In this document: positions 9,269-17,817 of the stretch, one piece after another
Layout: the number at the start of each line of letters is the position of its first letter
Numbering within the stretch: position 1 is the stretch's first letter
Assembly: GCA_018003015.1 (NCBI GenBank)
Contig: JAGNEZ010000061.1
Coordinates: forward strand, 1 to 35,258
Source of the DNA: Phycisphaerae bacterium
GTDB lineage: Bacteria > Planctomycetota > Phycisphaerae > UBA1845 > PWPN01
Length of the DNA: 35,258 bases
Direction: 5' to 3'
Notes under the pieces: model-generated
Told to the model about the DNA's origin: nothing
The model's database searches: none
What the model saw: only the letters and a program-made list of their open reading frames with translations
Made by a program: the position numbers and the translations under genes

Positions 9269-10810
9269 ATGAGACGACTCCCTCTGGCTCGTGCTCTCCG
9301 GTTGTGCCTGGTTGTGTTTTCTGCGTCGCCGGCGTTCGCGCCGGCAGCCAGCAGCAAGGGTACGCCGCCTTCTTCCGCCACCGTGCCTGCCCGCCGAGTC
9401 AATGTCCTGCTGATCACGGCCGACGACTTGTATTGGAAAACTCCGGCGAGCTTCGGGGGGAGACTGCTCGACCTGACACCCAACATCGATCGGCTGGCTC
9501 GGGAGGGCATGAGGTTCATGCACGCCCATGTGACCATCGCCGTCTGCCAGCCTTCCCGGCAAGTCCTGATGACCGGCCGTTATTCTCACCGCAATGGAGG
9601 TGAAGGCTTCGAACCGATCCACTTGGATGTGCCCACCTTGCAGGAACGACTGCACGCCGCGGGTTATCTGCTCGGTTGCTTCGGCAAGCTCTCACACCTG
9701 GCGCCGGCCAGCAAGTACCATTGGGATTCTGCTTGCGACCAGAGCCAACTCGGTATCGGGCGAGATCCTGAGAAGTACCACCAGGCGGTCAAGTCACTGC
9801 TGGATCGTGCCCGTGCCGAGAACAAACCCTTCTTCATCATGGCGAACTCCCATGATCCCCATCGACCTTTCTCGGGCAGCGAGAGGGAGCGAATGGGCTT
9901 CGGGACGCGGCTTGCCGGCGTTCCGGCACCGTCCCGGCGATACCAGCCTGATGAAATCTGGGTCCCTGGGTTCCTGCCGAATCTGCCCGACATCCGCGAG
10001 GAGATCGCCGAGTACAACAGCTCCTCCCGCCGATGCGATGACACGGTGGGGGCGGTCCTGAGAGCCCTGCGCGAGTCCGGATACGAGGACAGTACACTGG
10101 TCATTTTCCTCTCTGACAATGGGATATCCGTGCCGTTCTCCAAGGCCAACTGCTATCTGAACAGCACGCGCACCCCCTGGATCGTGCGCTGGCCCGGGCA
10201 GGTCAAGCCCGGTACGGTGGATGACCTACATCTCATCTCCGGCATCGATTTCATGCCGACCATCCTGGAGGCCACGATCGGCACCGACGTACCCGGCATG
10301 GATGGCAGATCGTTTCTGCCGCTGTTGCGGGGCAACACCCAAGCCGGTCGCGAGTACTGCTTCACGCAGTTTCATCAGACATCGGCGAGGAACCGCTATC
10401 CGATGCGCTGCGTGCAGAGCCGGGATTTCGGCTACATTTTCAACTTCTGGGCCGACGGCAAGACAGTCTACCGCAGCGAACCGCAGACGGGGCTGACCTT
10501 CAATGCCATGCAGGCCGCCGCTGTGGGCAATCCAGCCATCGCCGCCCGCGTGCACATGCTCCAGTATCGGGTGCGCGAGGAGTTCTACGATCTGAAAAAC
10601 GACCCGGATGCGCTGCTCAACCTTGCTGGTAACGATCAGTACACTCGGCGAATCGAGGAGTTTCGGGGCATCCTGCTCGACTGGATGAAACGAACGAACG
10701 ATCCGGCGGCGGCAGCTTTTGAGAACCGCAATTCGGAGGCGGCGATAGCCGCGTTCATGAACCAGGAGCGTGCCAAGACGCAACCCGCCACAGAAGATCG
10801 CCACCCGTAG
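9269..10810 (+). CDS. Secreted formylglycine-dependent sulfatase
   Basis: A 513-residue type I sulfatase. The ATG at 9269 is preferred over the in-frame ATG at 9242 because AAGGAGG precedes it by five bases and it gives a clean signal peptide (MRRLPLARALRLCLVVFSAS, then PAFA). The metal-binding Asp52-Asp53 (LLITADD) and the sulfatase signature CQPSR (Cys93 to Arg97, followed by LMTGRYSHRNG) are intact, so Cys93 should be converted to formylglycine. The later SDNG motif and a C-terminal subdomain are also present. The organisation resembles heparan N-sulfatase (sulfamidase)-like planctomycete enzymes. It probably removes sulfate groups from external polysaccharide. It converges on the lyase-like gene at 10922-13444, which may act on the same polymer. 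The activating enzyme (FGE or anSME) is not in the window. Confidence 0.9.
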   Translation: MRRLPLARALRLCLVVFSASPAFAPAASSKGTPPSSATVPARRVNVLLITADDLYWKTPASFGGRLLDLTPNIDRLAREGMRFMHAHVTIAVCQPSRQVLMTGRYSHRNGGEGFEPIHLDVPTLQERLHAAGYLLGCFGKLSHLAPASKYHWDSACDQSQLGIGRDPEKYHQAVKSLLDRARAENKPFFIMANSHDPHRPFSGSERERMGFGTRLAGVPAPSRRYQPDEIWVPGFLPNLPDIREEIAEYNSSSRRCDDTVGAVLRALRESGYEDSTLVIFLSDNGISVPFSKANCYLNSTRTPWIVRWPGQVKPGTVDDLHLISGIDFMPTILEATIGTDVPGMDGRSFLPLLRGNTQAGREYCFTQFHQTSARNRYPMRCVQSRDFGYIFNFWADGKTVYRSEPQTGLTFNAMQAAAVGNPAIAARVHMLQYRVREEFYDLKNDPDALLNLAGNDQYTRRIEEFRGILLDWMKRTNDPAAAAFENRNSEAAIAAFMNQERAKTQPATEDRHP

Positions 10811-10921
10811 TCGAATGAAGAGTACAGAGGGCCAGCGGTGCAGGGTCCTGGTGAGCCTCCGTCGCCGCTCCATGTCCCATCCGCAGGAACCCACGTAAGG
10901 ACAGCCCGAAATCCTGAGGAC

Positions 10922-13444
10922 TCACTGCGGCAGGAATGTCGCCCGGACATTGTCAAAGCGAACACCTTCGCCCTTGTAGGTCACGAAGCCGATCGAGCCC
11001 GACGGATACGAGCGATCCTTGGCGTTGAGTACCTCTTGGCCGTCGACAAGGCAGGTGATCGTATCGCCGCGAACATGAACCGCCAGGTGAAGCCACCGGC
11101 CATGAGCTACAGTGGCGGGGGCTCTGCCCTCGCTGAGCAGCACCGGGTTGGAGAACTCGTTTCTCTCGAATTGGGGGACCGCCTTCCCAGCCTGATCTGG
11201 TATGACCCGGCCATCGCAACGAGCACGCCAGAGTCGACATTGAGCACGTGAAGGGAGAAGCACGAAGTGATAGCCCTGGACCCAGCGGCCGTTGCCACCG
11301 CCCTCATCGTGCACATTGGCCCGCACCCAGAGCCCAAGACTGCCCTTCTCCGCATATCCGTCAGCCTCGAACGCGTAGTCCGTCCAATGCTCTCCGCCCC
11401 GAAGGACGATCGCGGCATCATGGGCGCCGCGCTCGCGTTCGCGGACGCCGAGGTGGGCATCGTGCCCGAGGCACCCGCCGGATCGGCCGCCGGTCGCATC
11501 CCAGTGCCACTGCTCCGGCTTGAGCCGCCAGTAGTTCAAGAAAGGAACCCATCGGGCGTCTGGTGCGTCGCAGGCCGTTTCGAACGGCAGTTCGACCGGC
11601 TGACTGAACTCCTCAATGAGCACCGGAGAGCGGGCCGGATTGACGTTGATCGTCAACCGGTGAGGACCGAAACGCATGAGCACTATCCCTGAATCCCAGA
11701 CCGAACTGAGATACGGAGACTCGATCATACCGTAGGATTCGAGTTCGATCGGCCGGTCATCAACGCACGGCAGGTCGCCGTAGCGAAGGGTCAACTTGAA
11801 GGGCTCGGCAGCTGGACCCGAGTCTGCAGACGAACAGCTCTGATACGTAACACCCTCGGGGTGTTCTTCGATCTGATTATCGAGCACATCGGCGCGAAAC
11901 CGTGCGAAATCGCGCTGGTAGTCGGATGCCCTGGCCGCTTCGAGAACGAAGGCGGCGTCGGGCCGGTCAAAGCGAATGAAATCCCCATAGAGGCCGGGTT
12001 CTTGAGAATGCTGCCAGGTGTGGCCTGAGCCGACAACTCGATAGGCGGCGAACGTCTCTCCCGCGCGCACGAGCAGCCAGCCTTGTTGTTCGATCAGCTC
12101 ATCGAACTCTTGCGTGGCCAGATACGCTCGGCCAGCCGCGCCGCGGCCCATGCTCACATTCTTGTGCTGCACACAGTCGACGGTTGCCGGCCCCTGCTGG
12201 GTTCGGTCTGCGGGCAAGAGATCGGTCAAAATGGTGCGGCGCGGATTCCCGGCGATCCGAAGTACGCTCATGAGGGGCAAAGACCTCGCGGCACCGTACC
12301 GCCCCTGAACTTCCTGAAACGAGCCGAGCACGAAGTCCGGCGTGACCCAGCCATAGACACGGGCATTGAAGACCTCCGGGGGCGGTTCCGCCGTCCCGGG
12401 TCTCTGACGGAGTACCCGGTGGCCTTGTCCCGGACGACGAGCCTTGACGACATACGAACCGCGTTCCTGCCCGGCCGTCGCCAGAGCCGATACTGCCGCC
12501 GGAGGAACGTATGTGCTCGTGGCCAGTAGCGGGGCTCCCAGCACGCCATAGAAATGAGGCTTCCCCGTCCCGAAAAGCATGTACATCATCGGATAGGTAC
12601 CGCTGCACCGAGCATCGTAACGGCTGTTGTGACCCAGTTCCTCTCTGAGAATCCCGTCATAGCTGGGCCGGTAAACCCGGCAAGCTGGCCCCCCCAACAC
12701 GCCTTCAAGGCTCAACAAGGCGTGCTCGGCAAACAAAACATCGAGGCCAAGCTTGGCCTTTCGCCGGAGCAGCGGGTCCTCCGCCCACTCGGACAGCAAC
12801 AGCAGGCACCCAACGTTCTTCTCGACGTAGCATGGCGAGTTGTACTCCAGCCACCCTTTTCGGATGTGCTCAATCACGAAGGAGTCGAGATGCCGCGTGA
12901 CTCGCTCGGCAGTTGCGCGGTCGCGGTCGAGCTGTGCCGCCAGCAGGCACCACACATGACCCATGAACGCATGATTCTCCGTGGCTCCGAACTCCCAGAC
13001 CGAGGGGTTGAGCCGGCGAGGCGCCGGCTCGACATGGATGAGTTCGAGCAGGCGTTTTCGGGCAGCGGAACTCAAGCCGGGATCATCGCGAAACAGGTAG
13101 TAGGCATGCAGACCTTCGCACACCCGCATGTCCGGGTCAACCACGGGGTCAATGGGCATGGCCTCAAAGAAAGCGTCGGCCTTGGCGATTTCGGCAGGTG
13201 AGCGCTTGAGGTACATGGCCGCCAATGCCCCTGCCCAATTGGGTTCGATCTCGTCGAACTTCCATTCCGCGTGTGCCCATGCAACAGGGGCGCCGGCCCG
13301 CATCCAGTTGTCCGCCAACTGCTCAAGAAACGCCCGCCTGCGCTGCTGGACGGCTGCAGTTGGCTGGTCTGCACCCGCAGCGCCGGCAGTGAGAGTGGAC
13401 GCACACAGAATCAACACGCATAACTGTTGCACCCTCGATCTCAT
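10922..13444 (-). CDS. Secreted lyase-like alpha/alpha-toroid protein with C-terminal concanavalin-like domain
   Basis: An 840-residue exported protein with a signal peptide (MRSRVQQLCVLILCASTLTA, then GAAGA). The first 350 or so residues are helix-rich with aromatic and His/Asn motifs such as GATENHAFMGH (Glu156-Asn157-His158) and WLEYNSPCYVEKN. This resembles the (alpha/alpha)6 toroid of alginate/heparinase-type polysaccharide lyases. A beta-rich middle region follows, and residues about 645-838 form a concanavalin-like sandwich (GSLGLWVRAN, then HGRWLHLAVHVRGDT and VRFDNVRATFLPQ) of the kind found in DUF1080 proteins. The start is supported by AGGAGG at 13455-13460. A role in cleaving uronic-acid or sulfated polysaccharide is inferred from fold likeness and the adjacent sulfatase. 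It could instead be a glycoside hydrolase or a binding protein. Confidence 0.65.
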   Translation of the reverse strand: MRSRVQQLCVLILCASTLTAGAAGADQPTAAVQQRRRAFLEQLADNWMRAGAPVAWAHAEWKFDEIEPNWAGALAAMYLKRSPAEIAKADAFFEAMPIDPVVDPDMRVCEGLHAYYLFRDDPGLSSAARKRLLELIHVEPAPRRLNPSVWEFGATENHAFMGHVWCLLAAQLDRDRATAERVTRHLDSFVIEHIRKGWLEYNSPCYVEKNVGCLLLLSEWAEDPLLRRKAKLGLDVLFAEHALLSLEGVLGGPACRVYRPSYDGILREELGHNSRYDARCSGTYPMMYMLFGTGKPHFYGVLGAPLLATSTYVPPAAVSALATAGQERGSYVVKARRPGQGHRVLRQRPGTAEPPPEVFNARVYGWVTPDFVLGSFQEVQGRYGAARSLPLMSVLRIAGNPRRTILTDLLPADRTQQGPATVDCVQHKNVSMGRGAAGRAYLATQEFDELIEQQGWLLVRAGETFAAYRVVGSGHTWQHSQEPGLYGDFIRFDRPDAAFVLEAARASDYQRDFARFRADVLDNQIEEHPEGVTYQSCSSADSGPAAEPFKLTLRYGDLPCVDDRPIELESYGMIESPYLSSVWDSGIVLMRFGPHRLTINVNPARSPVLIEEFSQPVELPFETACDAPDARWVPFLNYWRLKPEQWHWDATGGRSGGCLGHDAHLGVRERERGAHDAAIVLRGGEHWTDYAFEADGYAEKGSLGLWVRANVHDEGGGNGRWVQGYHFVLLPSRAQCRLWRARCDGRVIPDQAGKAVPQFERNEFSNPVLLSEGRAPATVAHGRWLHLAVHVRGDTITCLVDGQEVLNAKDRSYPSGSIGFVTYKGEGVRFDNVRATFLPQ

Positions 13445-13541
13445 GACCGACCGTCCTCCTAAGATGGCAGAGTCCCTGCTCCGATGTGCTTGCCGACATC
13501 ATACTGCGGACGGAGCACTCCGGAGAGCCTGGCCCCACCGC

Positions 13542-13682
13542 TCAGCAATCCGTGAACGGCCGCATCCAGGCCGGCCAAGTGTCCGCAAGACAGCCGCCCG
13601 CGCAAACCTGACGACCCGCAGAGCTGAAGTTGCGGTGCCACTCGAGCTTCCACAACTCCTTGAGGCCCACCCTGCACACCGA
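13542..13682 (-). pseudogene. Decayed 3' end of a second pseudopilin gene
   Basis: The minus strand encodes VGLKELWKLEWHRNF...AGGC..D.WPAWM..F.D and a TGA. This matches the last 45 or so residues of the intact pseudopilin at 16306-17145. The DNA of 13543-13682 aligns without gaps to 16307-16446 at 116 of 140 positions by my count. Upstream of this block the similarity stops abruptly and no start or GFTLIE segment is present, so it is a truncated paralogue rather than a gene. Confidence 0.75.
13543..13682. repeat. Direct repeat, copy 1 (pseudopilin 3' end)
   Basis: A 140-base block about 83% identical, in the same orientation, to 16307-16446. The two copies flank the dockerin-like gene at 13888-16212. 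Differences cluster at third codon positions, as expected if both copies were once translated. Confidence 0.75.
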
Positions 13683-13714
13683 CGGATGCCCGCGCGGATG
13701 GGTCCGCTGGACAA

Positions 13715-13850
13715 TCAGCCCTTCAGCATCACGTTGTGCCAGAATGGGACCGCATGGGGTTGGGTCTCGACCTGAAACGCCAGCGCCGGCTCTGGCCTGG
13801 GGGATCCGGTAAGAGAGCCTCACCTGCTTCCGGGTCCGGACCACGCCCAA
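13715..13850 (-). pseudogene. Decayed 3' end of an unidentified secreted-protein gene
   Basis: A second coding-like tail on the minus strand reads ALAFQVETQPHAVPFWHNVM, then LKG and a TGA at 13715-13717. Its beta-strand-like ending resembles the last strand of secreted sandwich domains. Further upstream the protein-like signal shifts frame (QVRLSYRIPQA), after which the first frame meets a stop. No start is visible. It lies between the pseudopilin tail and the next gene. It could be chance, but the frame is unusually protein-like. Confidence 0.3.
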
Positions 13851-13887
13851 TTCGGCTTGCCCGGATCCCGGCTTGCCCGGTCAGATT

Positions 13888-16212
13888 TCAGTACGGGATG
13901 CAGCCGCTCGGCGGTGCGGCCGGGTCAAGGGCAATTGCCGGGCCGGTCACACATCTCTTAAACTCGTCCAGGTCGGCCGCGTCCACATCGCCGTCCGCGT
14001 CGCGATTGAAACGTTGACAAGCTTGTGTCGCGACGCCTTTGGCCCCGGTGTAACAGAGTTGCACTGCCGCAAAGTCGACCTGATCGACGTCGCCGTCCTC
14101 GTCGGCGTCCGGCCATAGCGCTGCCACCCCTGCCAGCCCTTCACCGCCCCAATAGGGGCAGCCCGGTATGCTCATGCTGACCACACGCACCCAGTCGAAC
14201 TCGAAGTCCCACTTGAGTCCGACACCGCGATTGCCCATCTCGCCAAGAGAGATGTAAGGTCTCCTGATCAGGGTACTGGCACCCCCTTCAGTTCGGAAAC
14301 TGAAGGTCGCCCCGCCGGGGCCAGCGACGGTCCCCTCGATACCTCCAAAAAGAAGTTTCTGACCGTCCAGCCACAGGTTCCAGTAGGCGTAGCCGGGGGT
14401 GAAAGCCGCATCGTAGCACCCGGAAGCGGCCCAGGTGTGAAACTGCCCATCGGCGACCGATTCGGCAAGCTCCAGTTCGTGCAGACCCGGGTAAACTTTG
14501 CCGTCGGCATTCAGAATGCCGACCACAGCCCCCTCGTTGATTCTGACATAGAGGGTGTAGTTGGAGACACTCGTCGAATAACCGCCGCCCGGAGAGCCCG
14601 GCTTGGTGGGGAGCAGGATCTGAATCGGCCCTTGCTCCATGACGTAGTCGCCCACCTTCAATCGCCAGGCCGCTGCAATGCCGAAGGCGGGTTCAAGCCG
14701 GTCGTCAAAGGGGAGATCAGCCTGAAATCGCTCTCGAGCCGCTATGTCCCAGTCGTACCAGAACTTGACGGCCGTCGGCCCCCCCTCGATATGGCTCTGC
14801 AAAAGCCAGTCGCCGCCAGGATAGTCACGGTAGAAGGGGTTCTCGTCCGTGTCCTGGGTCTTGAAACGGGCAACTTCGTAGCCCTCGGGATAACGAATCA
14901 GCGGACTCTCGGCATAGAGATTCTTATTCCAGAACGTCTGAAACTCGCCATTGAACTGCTGATGAACACAGGAAGGGTCAAAGACGCTCAGCACGACGTT
15001 TCTCGAGTGCTGATTCTGCGGAGAGCAGGAATCCGTGAACTGGAGCGTGGCGGTGTAGACCCCCATGGCGAGGCCGGATGCGTCAATCGTGCCCGTCACG
15101 ACGTGCGGCGGATCGCCCGGGGCAATCGTTCCACCGCTGTCGTCAAGCTGCAGCCAGGCTGCTCCCGGCGACACCGCAACCGTCCAGGTAACGGATGTCA
15201 TGCCGCCGTTCCTGATCTTGTACACCACCGGTTGCGACGCCGAGTCAGAGCGGGACGAGGACGTATACGTGTCACCCACGGGCGAGATCTCCAATCCGCA
15301 CTCGACGACCACCAGATCGATCTGCCTGACCAGCCTGTTCGCAGGATCGCAGCCATCGGTGAACGTCACGTAGGCCGTGTACGTGCCTTGAGGCAGGTCG
15401 GTGCTGTCCATCTGGATCCGGACGGTGCCGGTTTCCATCAAATCAAGCGGCCCGCCGGACGCCGGCGGTACGATCGACAGCCAACCGTAATCCGTCGGCA
15501 TGGCACCGGTCGCATCAGTCTCCTGGACTTGCCAGGTCAGGTCATCTTGCCTTCCAATGCTCTGGACGGCATAGGTGAGGCTGGCCGGCTCCGCCGCTTG
15601 GCCCCGAACGGCCGTGACGGTCTGTACATCGGCCGGCAGAACCCGGATACCACAACTCGGCAGCACATCGTCGTCCACGATCACCCGGTTGAGATAGAAG
15701 GACTCCTGGGCGCCGGCCTCCCGGAGAACGCGGAAATCACTGCCGCTGTTCAGACCGTTGGCGAATCTGGCATCGGACAGATGGAAGGTATGCCACTTCC
15801 AGACGTTCGTGTCTGTCAGCGGCGCACCGCCGACCCTCCCGAGGCCGCCAGTGGAATCGTACTCCAAATAGAGTTCACCAGTCCCGACATCGAAGTACTC
15901 GATCGTGACGTAGAGCACCGGCTTGTTTCCATTGAAGACGAAGGCGTCATCCACGGGGAACAGGAAGTAGATGTCCACGGTGTTGTTCCCGGTGCGCCCG
16001 AAGGGAACAGCGTTCCGGCGACAATTCACCCCCCCCATCCAGGCACGAATCGTCTGGCCGGCCTTGTGCTCGGCGGCGTTGGGCACCGTGCCGTGAGTGA
16101 TGCCGTTTTCGATGTTGACCGTTCCCAGGTCGATGGAGACGCTGTCCGAATGGGCCCTGTTCGCGGAGCACAAAACCAGTCCAAGTGCGAGAACTCGGAT
16201 CGCGGGCTTCAT
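13888..16212 (-). CDS. Secreted BACON/concanavalin protein with dockerin-like tag
   Basis: A 774-residue exported protein with a signal peptide (MKPAIRVLALGLVLCSANRA, cleavage probably near HSDS) and AAGGAGGG at 16217-16224 before the start. Domains: an N-terminal beta-sandwich (about 25-190) with a carbohydrate-binding-like motif (WKWHTFHLSDARFANGLNSG); two tandem BACON-like Ig domains (about 200-415), each with a LPQGTYTAYVTFTDGC or MGVYTATLQFTDSC strand; a concanavalin/laminin-G-like domain (about 420-690); and a C-terminal pair of calcium loops (about 698-774, DADEDGDVDQVDF and DADGDVDAADLDEF). No catalytic motif is evident, so it is probably a binding or scaffolding protein for polysaccharide. 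The gene lies between the intact pseudopilin gene and the decayed copy of its 3' end. Confidence 0.8.
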   Translation of the reverse strand: MKPAIRVLALGLVLCSANRAHSDSVSIDLGTVNIENGITHGTVPNAAEHKAGQTIRAWMGGVNCRRNAVPFGRTGNNTVDIYFLFPVDDAFVFNGNKPVLYVTIEYFDVGTGELYLEYDSTGGLGRVGGAPLTDTNVWKWHTFHLSDARFANGLNSGSDFRVLREAGAQESFYLNRVIVDDDVLPSCGIRVLPADVQTVTAVRGQAAEPASLTYAVQSIGRQDDLTWQVQETDATGAMPTDYGWLSIVPPASGGPLDLMETGTVRIQMDSTDLPQGTYTAYVTFTDGCDPANRLVRQIDLVVVECGLEISPVGDTYTSSSRSDSASQPVVYKIRNGGMTSVTWTVAVSPGAAWLQLDDSGGTIAPGDPPHVVTGTIDASGLAMGVYTATLQFTDSCSPQNQHSRNVVLSVFDPSCVHQQFNGEFQTFWNKNLYAESPLIRYPEGYEVARFKTQDTDENPFYRDYPGGDWLLQSHIEGGPTAVKFWYDWDIAARERFQADLPFDDRLEPAFGIAAAWRLKVGDYVMEQGPIQILLPTKPGSPGGGYSTSVSNYTLYVRINEGAVVGILNADGKVYPGLHELELAESVADGQFHTWAASGCYDAAFTPGYAYWNLWLDGQKLLFGGIEGTVAGPGGATFSFRTEGGASTLIRRPYISLGEMGNRGVGLKWDFEFDWVRVVSMSIPGCPYWGGEGLAGVAALWPDADEDGDVDQVDFAAVQLCYTGAKGVATQACQRFNRDADGDVDAADLDEFKRCVTGPAIALDPAAPPSGCIPY

Positions 16213-16305
16213 GTTGCCCTCCTTTGCGTCTGCCGACGCCGACTGGACGCCGCACTGCAGGAACTCGAGATCGCGGGGAGCGCGACGATATCACGACGAT
16301 ACCAG

Positions 16306-17145
16306 TCAGTAATCCGGGAACCGCTGCATCCAGGCGGGCCAACTGTCCGGAGGGCAGCCACCCGCGCGAGTCCAACGGCCCGCAGTGTTGAAGTTGCGGT
16401 GCCACTTGAGTTTCCACAACTCCTTGAGGCCTACTCTCCGCACCGACCAATCCACAAACAGGTGATTGACGTATCCGTCGTGCCGGTTGATGCAGAAATG
16501 CTCCATCTCCGCGCTGGCGCCGCTCCACGCACCGTCGCAACGAGGCGGGGCTCCTCTCTCCCCTTTGTCAAACGGCCCTCCACCCCGCCACATGCAATCG
16601 GCGAATACCGGCACCCGATTGGGGTACTTGACCTGGCTCGCACGCCGCCAGTTGTTCACCGTCGGCCGATCCTGAATCTCGGTCACCCCAGGCGGGGGAT
16701 TCGAGACCCAGTCGTTCATTCCGTAGCTGGGTTCCTCGCCTCCTGTATCAGTGCTACTGCCACCGACCGGCATATAGTAAGTGTTGAAAGGTCCACCGTG
16801 CGTCTCTCCAGCAAGACGTGTCGTCGCGAGGGGACAACGCAGTATTTCCATCTTGGTGTAATACTGCGATCGGAGGCAGGTGATCCACTCGCCCCGATGC
16901 CAACTGGCATCCTCAACAACGCCATTGTTGAAACTATCATTGTTCACCTGGCAATACATCGCCCAGATCTTGCCCCACTCGCTGAGATTCGCCTGACAGA
17001 GCACGTTCCGAGCCTGCTTCCGTGCTCGAGCCAACTGCGGCAACAACAGCGCGCACAACACGCTGATAATCGCCACAACGACGAGAACCTCGATCAAAGT
17101 GAAACCCTGGAGCCCAGGAGCGTAACGCCTAACCTTGACATGCAT
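16306..17145 (-). CDS. Type II secretion/type IV pilin-like pseudopilin
   Basis: A 279-residue prepilin with the N-terminal cleavage/methylation motif GFTLIE, preceded by a short basic leader (MHVKVRRYAPGLQ), and followed by a long hydrophobic helix (VLVVVAIISVLCALLLPQLA) and the usual ARKQARNVLCQANLSEWG segment. Prepilin peptidase should cut after the Gly. The globular part ends in the planctomycete pattern INRHDGYVNHLFVDWSVRRV and GLKELWKLKWHRNFNTAG. Such proteins are abundant in planctomycetes; they are assumed to assemble into a pseudopilus or surface fibre, but the role of this copy is not known. AAGGAGG at 17154-17160 supports the start. The 3' end has a decayed copy at 13542-13682. No secretion ATPase or secretin gene is nearby. 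Confidence 0.9.
   Translation of the reverse strand: MHVKVRRYAPGLQGFTLIEVLVVVAIISVLCALLLPQLARARKQARNVLCQANLSEWGKIWAMYCQVNNDSFNNGVVEDASWHRGEWITCLRSQYYTKMEILRCPLATTRLAGETHGGPFNTYYMPVGGSSTDTGGEEPSYGMNDWVSNPPPGVTEIQDRPTVNNWRRASQVKYPNRVPVFADCMWRGGGPFDKGERGAPPRCDGAWSGASAEMEHFCINRHDGYVNHLFVDWSVRRVGLKELWKLKWHRNFNTAGRWTRAGGCPPDSWPAWMQRFPDY
16307..16446. repeat. Direct repeat, copy 2 (3' end of intact pseudopilin)
   Basis: This block is the 3' coding end of the pseudopilin gene and matches 13543-13682 at about 83% identity without gaps. It is the intact, presumably parental or sister, copy. Confidence 0.75.
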
Positions 17146-17817
17146 CGGATGGGCCTCCTTCGAGCCGGTCTCGCCAAGCGGCCAAACCTGAGAGGACCCC
17201 CGGTCCGAAACGATTCCGTATCATCTTGCCCGGCCATGCGCCGGAGACATGGGGCACAGCAAACTATCCTACAGTCATCCCCCGCCGGCGCCTATCCGCT
17301 TCTCCGCCAGTTGTCGAAATCACCAACCCGGCCTGTTATCATCCAGCAGGACGTCGGAATCCCCCCCGAACGACCATGCTCGGATCCCATGGGGACCATT
17401 TCCACGCCCCCCAGGTGATACGGCCGCATTTCAGAAGCCGTGTAGGAACCACCCTAACCATCTGCCAAAAAACAAGTTAAGGCGCTTCGGGCGACTGCCC
17501 TCGCCAACAGCGCCCGGTGCCCAGGGGCCAGCGGCAGCCAAGGCCCAAATGTCCACAATCCTTCGGACGCCGCCCACCACCTCGCTCACCGGGTCGCTGA
17601 CGCCTTCACAACTGTACCCCAATCGACCACCACATGGGGCCCCCTCCCCCACCCCAGCTTCTCCACCTCGATCAACCCACCACTCGCCTCCATCGGCGGC
17701 CAGCACGCCGGGCAGAAGCCACAGCAGAAACGGGCCGCCAAGATCGCCGCTGATCCAGGAAACTCGCTTCTCTTCTTGGGCCACCCAGCTCAACACTTCT
17801 TGCCCTGTAACCTCGGC
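17146..17817. other. 672-base gap, no confirmed gene
   Basis: Apart from the pseudopilin ribosome-binding site at its start, I see no certain feature. A minus-strand frame of 121 codons (17431-17796, GTG start) begins 21 bases after the PEP-CTERM stop and contains GLSWVAQEE-like and GVRRIVDIWALAAAGPWAPG stretches, but has no clear ribosome-binding site or recognised domain. The segment about 17690-17760 reads like an interspersed intergenic repeat (CGGCGATCTTGGCGGCCCG on the minus strand); I cannot confirm other copies. Confidence 0.4.

Noticed and set aside
14437-17418. Open plus-strand frame of 993 codons
   Set aside because: It is antisense to the 13888-16212 and 16306-17145 genes, which have signal peptides, domains and ribosome-binding sites. 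Long antisense frames are expected at this GC content.
17431-17796. Minus-strand frame of 121 codons after the PEP-CTERM gene
   Set aside because: It has a GTG start without a clear ribosome-binding site and no domain; kept only as a note in the gap entry.
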